From assembly GCA_024233215.1 (NCBI GenBank), contig JACKPW010000044.1:1-22594 (forward strand): a stretch of 22,594 nt of DNA. Direction: 5' to 3'. Both the position numbers and the translations under genes were made by a program. Below the pieces are notes generated by a model, which searched no databases, was not told the DNA's origin, and saw only the letters and a list, made by a program, of their open reading frames with translations. Origin of the DNA: Verrucomicrobiales bacterium. Its GTDB lineage: Bacteria; Verrucomicrobiota; Verrucomicrobiia; Limisphaerales; J093. This document shows, in pieces, positions 1 to 6,138 of this stretch. Positions within the stretch are counted from its first letter, which is position 1; the number at the start of each line of letters is the position of its first letter.

Positions 1-1916
1 GCGTCCCCGGACTTGATGATCGTCAGCTCGGCGCCATCGCCGCCGCCGCCTTCCTGCCAGATGACTTCGAGGAAGTACTTCTGATTCGCGTTCAACGTGA
101 TCTGGCCCCAGGCAGAAAACGGCACGATCCCGAGCGGGTCGGTCCAGTACGGGTACCCGGTGTAGGAGTACTGTTCGCTGTTGGAAGCCTCCGCCCAGGC
201 GCGCGCGCTGCTATAGCCGGACTCGGCCGCAATGCCCAGAATGTTGGCCGGATCCGCGTCAGTGCTGAGCAGCGCCCGGCTGTTGTCATCCGAGGTCACC
301 AGGAACTCGTAGTCCCCGGTGGTGGCCGGGGTGAACCAAGCATAACCCCTGGCCCCGTAGTTGTCGGCCAGGTTACGGCCGGACTCGAAGATGCTGGTCA
401 TCCAGGTCACGTCCGGAGCCCGGTGATTGGGATCGGTCACTAGGGCGTAGATGTTGGCCATCGAGATGGCGCCGTTCCAGCGTTCCCAACTCACCGCGTC
501 AGGCAGGTAGGTGAAGGTCGTGAAGGTCCACTGGCTGCCGGCCGCAACGGTGTTGCCCTGCAGGTCCTGGACGTTGTTCACCGTCAGCGTCAGCTCTGTC
601 CCCACGGGCTGTGCGCTGGTCTCCAGGATCACCAAGTGATCCCCCGAGGTCCCCGAAGGAGCCGCCAGGGTTGCCGAGGTCACCGTCACACCACCGGAAA
701 GCTGGTAATTACCAGCTACTTCGGCGGTTGCCGGGTCGACCGGCTCCGAGAACATCACCGTCACGCGGTTGAAGCCCACGTTGCCCCAGGCATCCGCCAG
801 AACCGGATCCGTCGTGTCGGCGTTCACGGTCAAGGTCGCGACCGCGGAGGTCCCGGACCCGCCGGCATTGCTCACCACGCAGGCAAACTCCGCACCATCA
901 TCGGCCGCCACTGCACGATCAATCATGTAGTCCGGACCCACCGCCCCGGGGATGTTCTCCCCGTTCTTCGTCCACTGGAAGGCCGGTCCCGGAAACGCTC
1001 CGTCACCGACGGTGACCGAGAACGCAACCGAGTCGCCAACCATGACCGTGGCACTCTGCGGGTTGCTCGTGATCGCGGGAGGTCCCACGGGCGGAATGGT
1101 CCCGATGCCCGCCAGCTCGTCCGGCGAGGCACCGCCAGCCAGCGCCATGATGTCGGTCTCACTCAGCGCACCGGCGAACACCGCAAACTCATCGATCATG
1201 CCCTGCAGGCTGTTCGAGGCGTCAAACGAGGCCCCAATGGCCAACTGGACAAAGTCCGACGGAAACGCATTCGCGCCGGTATCCGTCATGAACAGAAGGC
1301 CATCGATGTAATAGCGCTTTTCGGTGCCATCCTTGACCAACGCGAAATGGTGGTAGTCCAGGAAGAAGCCGTCATAATAGCCGGCAAAGGTCGAGGCGTC
1401 GGCATTCACGCGCATGGTATGCGCATCGCAGCACCCGGCGGTGTCGAAGTAGATGTTGTTGTTACCCCAGGGCACGTGCGATTGGAAACCACGCTGGGTC
1501 CCGGAACTGGCGGGCGACTGGAACCAGACCGACGAGGTGGAGGCCACCGCGTGCAGCTTCTGCCAGAAGGTCACCGTCAGCTTGTCCTGGTCGGTGGCGC
1601 TTTTCACCGCGATGTCAAACCAGGGTGCATCGGTCACCGTGACCCGTTGCCCCGCACTGGTCGTGCCGAAATCCATGGCCCGATCCCCGGCCGCGCCGCT
1701 CGCGCCGGAGCCATCGGCCCCATAGGCCGCGCCGCTCACGACGAAGCCCGGCAGGGCATAGACCTGATCGAAGGCGACGTCGGGGTTGCTCGCGTCGTTG
1801 AAATCCCAGTAGGCCAGTAGATTGACCGACTGGGCGTGCAGTTGAAGGACAGCCGGGAGGCCGACCAGCGCCAAGGCCGGCAGCACCCTCAGGATTCCTG
1901 CTTTTTTGGTTTTCAT
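1..1916 (-). CDS. Secreted multidomain protein (LamG / Ig-like / SbsA-like / PA14-like), 3' end beyond the window
   Basis: The reading frame starts at ATG 1916-1914 and stays open to base 1, giving about 638 residues with the C-terminus missing. Seen in the translation: a Lys-rich n-region and hydrophobic core ending near residue 28 (LQLHAQ), which is a Sec signal peptide. A concanavalin-A-like LamG fold covers about 30-240 (AYWDFND, then YYIDGLLF and MIDEFAVFAGALS). An immunoglobulin-like domain covers about 250-340 (VMVGDSVAFSVTV, FQWTKNGENI, DDGAEFACVVSNAGG). An SbsA/Big_5-like Ig domain covers about 345-430 (VTVMFSEPVDPATAEVAGNY). A PA14-like region follows from about 440 (TTGDYEFLVTSDDNSR, YFLEVIWQEGGGGDGAEL). 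Such mosaics are typical of extracellular carbohydrate-binding or adhesive proteins of Verrucomicrobia and Planctomycetes. No catalytic domain is visible in this part. No clear Shine-Dalgarno precedes the ATG. It is separated from plsC by 214 bp and is probably its own transcription unit. Confidence 0.88.
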   Translation of the reverse strand, partial: MKTKKAGILRVLPALALVGLPAVLQLHAQSVNLLAYWDFNDASNPDVAFDQVYALPGFVVSGAAYGADGSGASGAAGDRAMDFGTTSAGQRVTVTDAPWFDIAVKSATDQDKLTVTFWQKLHAVASTSSVWFQSPASSGTQRGFQSHVPWGNNNIYFDTAGCCDAHTMRVNADASTFAGYYDGFFLDYHHFALVKDGTEKRYYIDGLLFMTDTGANAFPSDFVQLAIGASFDASNSLQGMIDEFAVFAGALSETDIMALAGGASPDELAGIGTIPPVGPPAITSNPQSATVMVGDSVAFSVTVGDGAFPGPAFQWTKNGENIPGAVGPDYMIDRAVAADDGAEFACVVSNAGGSGTSAVATLTVNADTTDPVLADAWGNVGFNRVTVMFSEPVDPATAEVAGNYQLSGGVTVTSATLAAPSGTSGDHLVILETSAQPVGTELTLTVNNVQDLQGNTVAAGSQWTFTTFTYLPDAVSWERWNGAISMANIYALVTDPNHRAPDVTWMTSIFESGRNLADNYGARGYAWFTPATTGDYEFLVTSDDNSRALLSTDADPANILGIAAESGYSSARAWAEASNSEQYSYTGYPYWTDPLGIVPFSAWGQITLNANQKYFLEVIWQEGGGGDGAELTIIKSGD

Positions 1917-2025
1917 GGGCTTTGTTGTTCGGTTGCGCTGCAATGACACCTTCGCCATTGGAGACGAGGAGACCGTAACGAGGCGAAGGCAAATCGTGCA
2001 AGACGAAACGATACCCAACATGACA

Positions 2026-2040
2026 CACTCAAATTGAGTG
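2026..2040. promoter_or_regulatory. Operator-like palindrome upstream of the LamG gene
   Basis: Seven-base arms CACTCAA and TTGAGTG flank one central A. The site is about 110 bp upstream of the LamG-protein start and about 90 bp past the end of plsC. The single-base centre suits a dimeric regulator site better than an RNA hairpin. It is more AT-rich than its surroundings. I see no convincing -35/-10 pair beside it, so its role is inferred from symmetry and position only. Confidence 0.3.
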
Positions 2041-2054
2041 GCCCCTCGCGGGAT

Positions 2055-2081
2055 GCCGCCGGCAGGAGGGGAACCGGCAGC
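2055..2081 (-). terminator. Weak candidate hairpin after plsC
   Basis: The arms GCCGCCGG (2055-2062) and CCGGCAGC (2074-2081) pair over 8 bp with one G-T wobble around an 11-base loop, 50 bp past the plsC stop. There is no T-run on either side, so this is not a classical intrinsic terminator. It is listed only because it is the sole stable structure at the end of the block. Confidence 0.15.
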
Positions 2082-2130
2082 GCCACGATGCCACCGTCCC
2101 ACAAGGGGCCGGCATCCCCAATCGGGCGCT

Positions 2131-2790
2131 TCAGCTCTCGGGAAAACCCCGCACCGTCCGGCAGGGTTCCAGTGCCGCAATGGCCGCCATCACCTGGTCG
2201 GCGGCCTCCTGGTAAATCTGCTTGAGCCGCGGCTTGGGAGCGGTCTTCGCCTCCTGGCGCAACCCGCGGAAATCGACCGGTTCCCCGTAGGTCATCGCGA
2301 TCCGACGCGGCCGGGGCAGCCGCTGATGTCGTCCAAACGCCTCAAACGTCCCGAAAAGCCGGACGGGCACCACGGGGCAGTCGGACTTGATGATTGCCAG
2401 GCCGACCCCCGCCTTCGCCGGATGCAGCTGACCATCGGAAGTGCGCGTGCCCTCCGGAAACAAGAGGATCGCCCCTCCGGACTCGAGCTTGTCGAGGATG
2501 ACGCGCAGGCCCTTCGCCCCCCCCCCGTCCCGGTCCACGGGAACCACGTTCCAACTCCGCAGGATGGCCCCGGCGATGGGGTTTCGGAACAGGGACTCCC
2601 GGGCCAGGCTGTAGATCACCCGGCGCACCCCGGCACAAACCAGCGGGGGATCGATGAAACTGGCGTGGTTCGACGCCAGGATCACCGGACCCTCCACAGG
2701 CACCCGTTCGGCATGGTACACCCTCCAGCGGAAGAACGTGGCGTACAGCAACCGGAAGGAATGCCAGGAGATGAAATAGCTCGGATTCAT
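2131..2790 (-). CDS. plsC: 1-acyl-sn-glycerol-3-phosphate acyltransferase (PlsC family)
   Basis: This 219-residue protein is a lysophospholipid acyltransferase. The family transfers an acyl chain to sn-2 of lysophosphatidic acid to make phosphatidic acid at the inner membrane. Seen in the sequence: the catalytic HX4D box as NHASFID (His42, Asp47), the substrate-binding FPEGTR motif at 111-116, and a block VPVRLFGTF further on. A hydrophobic N-terminus (residues 5-20) suits membrane attachment. Start choice: the frame is open upstream to about 3114, but that part is the antisense-like shadow of cmk, whereas ATG 2790-2788 overlaps the cmk stop in an ATGA junction, indicating translational coupling. 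A run of ten C (2517-2526; G10 in the mRNA) encodes part of Asp-Gly-Gly-Gly and is a potential slippage site. The size is near the short end of normal for the family. Confidence 0.93.
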   Translation of the reverse strand: MNPSYFISWHSFRLLYATFFRWRVYHAERVPVEGPVILASNHASFIDPPLVCAGVRRVIYSLARESLFRNPIAGAILRSWNVVPVDRDGGGAKGLRVILDKLESGGAILLFPEGTRTSDGQLHPAKAGVGLAIIKSDCPVVPVRLFGTFEAFGRHQRLPRPRRIAMTYGEPVDFRGLRQEAKTAPKPRLKQIYQEAADQVMAAIAALEPCRTVRGFPES

Positions 2791-3500
2791 GCCGCTGTCG
2801 AATCCGCCGTCCGCGCGGCCGCCGTGTCCCCCAGGCGTCGCCGGATGGATTCCAGAATCAACTCGCTGGACTCCTGGGGGGTATGCCCCGATGTGTCCAC
2901 CACCGTCGCGCCCAACGGAACCATCAACGGCGCCGCGGCCCGCTCGCTGTCCCGCTTGTCCCGCTTGGCCAGATCCTCCTCGATACCGTCGGCGGATCGT
3001 CGTCGGGACCGCTCGGACAAGGCCGCGTCCAGGTAGAACTTGAACTCCGTCTCGGGAAACACGTTGGACCCGATGTCCCGCCCTTCCATCACCAGATCGC
3101 CAAACCGGACGCATTCCCGCTGCTTGTCCCGCATCCAGTCGCGCACCTTGGGCACTGCCGCCACGTGCGGCACGGCGGCGCTGGTCTCCGCGGTACGGAT
3201 TTCACGCTCCGGATAATAGCCGTCCACCAGCAACCGCACGCTGCCGTCCACGTTCGCCAGCCGGGTCTTCCAACGCCGGCAAGCCGTCCCCACGGCCCGG
3301 ACATCGTGGATGTCCACCCCGGTCTTGAGACAGTACCAGGCCAGGGTCCGGTACATGGCGCCGGTATCGACATAGGCATAGCCCAGCGCTTTCGCCACGA
3401 GCCGGGCGTTCGTGCTCTTGCCGCTGGCGCTGGTGCCGTCCATCGCGACAACGATCGCCGGAGGCGTCCGCGGTGACTGCTTTGGCTTGGAGGTCGTCAT
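2787..3500 (-). CDS. cmk: Cytidylate kinase
   Basis: This 237-residue protein is CMP/dCMP kinase, which phosphorylates CMP and dCMP with ATP in pyrimidine nucleotide supply. Seen: a P-loop GTSASGKST at residues 22-30, the lid/acceptor segment YVDTGAMYR at 43-51, the family-diagnostic EGRDIGSNVFP segment, and the C-terminal R-D-x-x-D-x-x-R-x-x-x-P-L pattern (RDKRDSERAAAPL). The length is normal for the family. ATG 3500-3498 is preferred. A TTG directly after the aroA stop would add 33 residues rich in Arg/Lys that come from a repeat-containing spacer. There is no clear ribosome binding site before the ATG, and a GGAGG-TTTT-CCTCC hairpin (3532-3545) lies in the leader. It sits between aroA and plsC; aroA-cmk linkage is common in bacteria. 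Confidence 0.93.
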   Translation of the reverse strand: MTTSKPKQSPRTPPAIVVAMDGTSASGKSTNARLVAKALGYAYVDTGAMYRTLAWYCLKTGVDIHDVRAVGTACRRWKTRLANVDGSVRLLVDGYYPEREIRTAETSAAVPHVAAVPKVRDWMRDKQRECVRFGDLVMEGRDIGSNVFPETEFKFYLDAALSERSRRRSADGIEEDLAKRDKRDSERAAAPLMVPLGATVVDTSGHTPQESSELILESIRRRLGDTAAARTADSTAA

Positions 3501-3547
3501 GGGGCAACCGTGGCGGGCACACGCTCCGGGAGGAGGTTTTCCTCCCC

Positions 3548-3574
3548 TCCGTGCGGTCCGTGTAATCCGTGTCT
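3548..3574. repeat. Short tandem spacer repeat (three TCCGTG-type 9-mers)
   Basis: Three consecutive 9-base units, each beginning TCCGTG (3548, 3557, 3566), lie in the 99-bp gap between aroA and cmk. They differ only in the last three bases. The sequence is non-coding by context and resembles the other short repetitive spacer at 19621-19650. Confidence 0.5.
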
Positions 3575-3599
3575 TCTCCGGTTCAAAGCGCTTCTCCAA

Positions 3600-4871
3600 C
3601 TACCTGGCCTGCAAGTCCTCTCCGTCCAGCACCCGACCGGTCTCCGCGTCCCGCACCGTCACCCCCAGCCCCCCGGCCCCGGCAAGCTTTTGGAAGAAAT
3701 TCGGAAAGGTCTTCTTCACACAGGCGGGATTCTGGAGGCGCAGTCCCGGCACTTTCAATCCCAGAATGGCAAAGCACATCGCCATGCGATGATCGTTGTA
3801 GGTCTCAATGTCCGCCCCATGCAGCCGGGAGGGACGCACCTCCAACGTGTCCCCCACCTCCACCACGCCGGCACCGCACTTCATCAACTCGGTCCGCAAC
3901 GCCACCACCCGCTCGCACTCCTGCAGCCGCAACCGGCCAAGCTCCGTGAATCGCACCGGATGACCCGCCAACGGCGCCAGCACGATCGCCGTCATGATGC
4001 TGTCCGCCAGGTCGTTTCTCCGCGACACCGTCGCCGGCAACGGCAGGAACCGCGGAAACGCCTCGTCATGCTGCCATCCCGTGTCCGGCCAGTGAGCGAC
4101 GCTCACCCGCGACCCTTCCCCTGGCAGCGGCAAGGCGTTCAGCCCCCAGAAATAGCTGCCGCTCGACGCGTCCGGCTCAACCTGAAAAACCCCACCTCCA
4201 CGCGGGAAGGCGGAGATCAGGCGCTCCGTCATCATCACATAGGGCAGTTCCTCCGGATTCTCATCCTCAATCGACACCCGCCAACCCCCGGCAGCTGCCC
4301 CCAGCAGCAGCGCCGAGGCAAACTGGGAACTCTCGGCCACGCTCACCCGGCATTCCCCCGGGCGCGGCCCCCCACCCTGAACCACCGCCGGAAGCCGGCC
4401 GTTGGGCGAATCCACGCGGTAGCCCAACCCGCGAAGGGCGTCGAACAGGGCCACCTGCGGGCGTTCATGCATGCGCGGCACGCCGGCCAACCGAAAGCTC
4501 CCCCGCCCCAGGGCCACCAGCGCCATCAGAAACCGCGCCGCCGTACCGGCGTTGCCGACAAACAACTCGAGCGGTGCGCCCGCGGCTCCACCGTTCACCC
4601 CCTGCAGCCCCCTGCCCCGCACGGTCATCGTCCGGTTGGCCGGTTCACCCGGGTCCGGCGCCACCTCCACCGCCACCCCCAGCCGATCCAGACAATCCAC
4701 CATCACCTGCGTGTCCTCGCTCCAGAGGGCGCCTCGCAGCGTGGTGACGCCTTCGTTCAGGGCCGCCAGGATCAACGCGCGGTTGGTGATGCTCTTCGAC
4801 CCGGGCACCGTGATCTCGGCCTGCACCGGTCCGGTCAGGGGATCGATCTGAATGACAGACGGGAGGGCCAT
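3600..4871 (-). CDS. aroA: 3-phosphoshikimate 1-carboxyvinyltransferase (EPSP synthase)
   Basis: This 423-residue enzyme joins phosphoenolpyruvate to shikimate-3-phosphate, the sixth step of the shikimate pathway. Seen: VPGSKSITNR (Lys26, Arg31), GNAGTAARFL at 106-115, SSQFASALLL, the aspartate in LADSIMTAI, YNDHRMAMCF, and KKTFPNFF near the C-terminus, which correspond to the known substrate-binding residues of the E. coli enzyme. One departure is notable. The family segment written R-V-K-E-T-D-R in E. coli reads R-L-Q-E-C-E-R here, so the lysine is glutamine (codon at 3921-3923). The start ATG 4871-4869 gives the usual length, and the preceding tyrA stop is 27 bp away. No strong Shine-Dalgarno is visible. 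It works with tyrA on aromatic amino-acid synthesis. Confidence 0.95.
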   Translation of the reverse strand: MALPSVIQIDPLTGPVQAEITVPGSKSITNRALILAALNEGVTTLRGALWSEDTQVMVDCLDRLGVAVEVAPDPGEPANRTMTVRGRGLQGVNGGAAGAPLELFVGNAGTAARFLMALVALGRGSFRLAGVPRMHERPQVALFDALRGLGYRVDSPNGRLPAVVQGGGPRPGECRVSVAESSQFASALLLGAAAGGWRVSIEDENPEELPYVMMTERLISAFPRGGGVFQVEPDASSGSYFWGLNALPLPGEGSRVSVAHWPDTGWQHDEAFPRFLPLPATVSRRNDLADSIMTAIVLAPLAGHPVRFTELGRLRLQECERVVALRTELMKCGAGVVEVGDTLEVRPSRLHGADIETYNDHRMAMCFAILGLKVPGLRLQNPACVKKTFPNFFQKLAGAGGLGVTVRDAETGRVLDGEDLQAR

Positions 4872-4898
4872 GGCGGGTGCAAACCAGGGGGATCGCGC

Positions 4899-5816
4899 TC
4901 AACCCCCGCCCTCGGGAAAGCGCGTCCGGCCGGGCGCCTGCTGCTGCCACGCATCACGCAACTCCTTCGACCGGCCCAAGAAATCCCGGATGGCCGACCC
5001 GTCACCGTCCCGAATGGCCGTCCGCAGTCGGGCCAGACGCTCCGCAAAATCACCCAGGACCCGGTCCAGGCAGGTGGCATTCTGCAGGGCAATGTCGCGC
5101 CACATCTCCACCGAACCCGAAGCCACCCGGGTGGTGTCCCGAAATCCCGTGGCACACAGCAGGGCCTGTTCGGGGGGCAGGTCGGCCCGGAGCACTTCCT
5201 GCACCAGCGCCCCAGCCACCAGGTGCGGCAGGTGACTCGCCCGGCTGACCAGTTCGTCATGGGCCGCAGGAGCCAGTCGCAGCGGGCGTCCCCCAACCGC
5301 TTGCCAGAGCGCCTCAACCTGCTCCACCGCCTCCGCCGGGGTATCATCGGTCGGGGTCACGACACACACCGCCCCTTCGAATAGGTCGGCCCGCCCATGA
5401 ACCACCCCGGTGTGCTCGGAACCCGCCATGGGATGGCTGCCCACAAACACGCCGCCCGCCCGTCGGGTCGGTTCCTCCAGACACGCCACCAACCGGGCCT
5501 TTACGCTGCCGACATCGGTCACCAGCGCGCCGGGGGCAAGCGACGGCAGGCACCGCTCAAGCAGGCCGCTCATCTGGCCAACCGGAGTGCACAGCACCAC
5601 CAGATCCGCATCCCGCACCGCGTGTTCGGGATTCAGGGTGGTAAAGTCCGCCGCCCCCTGCTCCAGACACTCGGCCAGGCTGGCCTCCCGCCGAACCAAC
5701 CCCCAGACCTCGTCCGCAAGCCGGCGTCGACGCAACGCCATGCCGAGCGAACCGCCCAGCAATCCCACGCCGATCAGACTGACTTTGCCAAAGTGCACCG
5801 GGCGCGGATTGTCCAA
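4899..5816 (-). CDS. tyrA: Prephenate dehydrogenase (TyrA)
   Basis: About 305 residues. The enzyme oxidatively decarboxylates prephenate to 4-hydroxyphenylpyruvate with NAD(P)+, on the route to tyrosine. Seen: the Rossmann dinucleotide fingerprint VSLIGVGLLGGSLG (residues 12-25), VVLCTPVGQM, LVTDVGSVK, and the family-typical SHPMAGSEHTG, followed by the helical C-terminal domain with SRASHLPHLVAGAL. The start is uncertain. TTG 5816 (preceded by GGGGG) or GTG 5798 gives a normal N-terminus. The frame is open to GTG 5981, and the region 5909-5816 in this frame also reads as plausible protein. That matters because the small ORF at 5774-6037 overlaps here in another frame and a single-base shift would fuse the two. 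The stop is 27 bp before aroA. Confidence 0.92.
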   Translation of the reverse strand: MDNPRPVHFGKVSLIGVGLLGGSLGMALRRRRLADEVWGLVRREASLAECLEQGAADFTTLNPEHAVRDADLVVLCTPVGQMSGLLERCLPSLAPGALVTDVGSVKARLVACLEEPTRRAGGVFVGSHPMAGSEHTGVVHGRADLFEGAVCVVTPTDDTPAEAVEQVEALWQAVGGRPLRLAPAAHDELVSRASHLPHLVAGALVQEVLRADLPPEQALLCATGFRDTTRVASGSVEMWRDIALQNATCLDRVLGDFAERLARLRTAIRDGDGSAIRDFLGRSKELRDAWQQQAPGRTRFPEGGG

Positions 5817-6037
5817 GCGCCCCCGCGGAGTGACAAGCGGCAAGTGGACCGGAACCGCGCCGTCCGGCCACGCCAACTGACGATCTCCCCGGTGCTTGAC
5901 TGTCGGCAGCCGTACCTCTGGGCCTTTTCCCCTAACCGTGCGAGGTACTCCGCCGAGGGCAGCCGCACGATCTGCGCCCACTCGTCTTTCTCCACCTTCC
6001 CAAGCGGATAGAACATGCCGTAGAGGTCACGTCGCAT
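5774..6037 (-). CDS. Small uncharacterised ORF overlapping the tyrA start
   Basis: An 87-codon frame starting at ATG 6037-6035, with one of the best ribosome binding sites in the window (GAGGTGG, 4 bases before the ATG). Residues 1-43 look like ordinary protein with strong third-position G/C (MFYPLGKVEKDEW, LPSAEYLARLGEKAQRYG). From residue 44 on the translation becomes rich in Arg, Ser and Cys and looks out of frame. At that same point the tyrA frame starts to read well. So the gene may be a short tyrA leader ORF, or the N-terminus of a longer TyrA separated by a one-base shift near 5909. I do not recognise the family and assign no function. It overlaps tyrA by up to 43 bp. Confidence 0.5.
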   Translation of the reverse strand: MRRDLYGMFYPLGKVEKDEWAQIVRLPSAEYLARLGEKAQRYGCRQSSTGEIVSWRGRTARFRSTCRLSLRGGAWTIRARCTLAKSV

Positions 6038-6078
6038 CAGTCCACCTCAAAGCGCCTGGGGTCCGCCGCACGATGAAA

Positions 6079-6101
6079 CCGGGCCACCACCGCCGACCCG
6101 G
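6079..6101 (-). terminator. Weak candidate hairpin between the two minus-strand gene blocks
   Basis: CCGGGCC (6079-6085) and GACCCGG (6095-6101) pair over 7 bp with one wobble around a 9-base loop. On the minus strand the stem is followed by TTTC. It lies in the 101-bp gap after the YdjY-domain gene and is the only structure that could separate the MoxR cluster from the tyrA block. The T-run is too short to call with confidence. Confidence 0.2.
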
Positions 6102-6138
6102 CAGCCACATTCGGACGCGGACGTTTGGATGCTTCCCG

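Noticed and set aside
636..5384. Long plus-strand ORFs opposite the LamG gene, plsC, cmk and aroA (636-1820, 2038-3036, 3510-5384)
   Set aside because: They are Arg/Pro/His-rich antisense frames, typical of high-GC DNA, and lie over minus-strand genes with clear family motifs.
6042..6138. A 23-codon GTG-started ORF in the gap after the YdjY-domain gene, ending TGATG at the small ORF
   Set aside because: It has no ribosome binding site, is very short and has no recognisable features; the TGATG junction alone is too weak.
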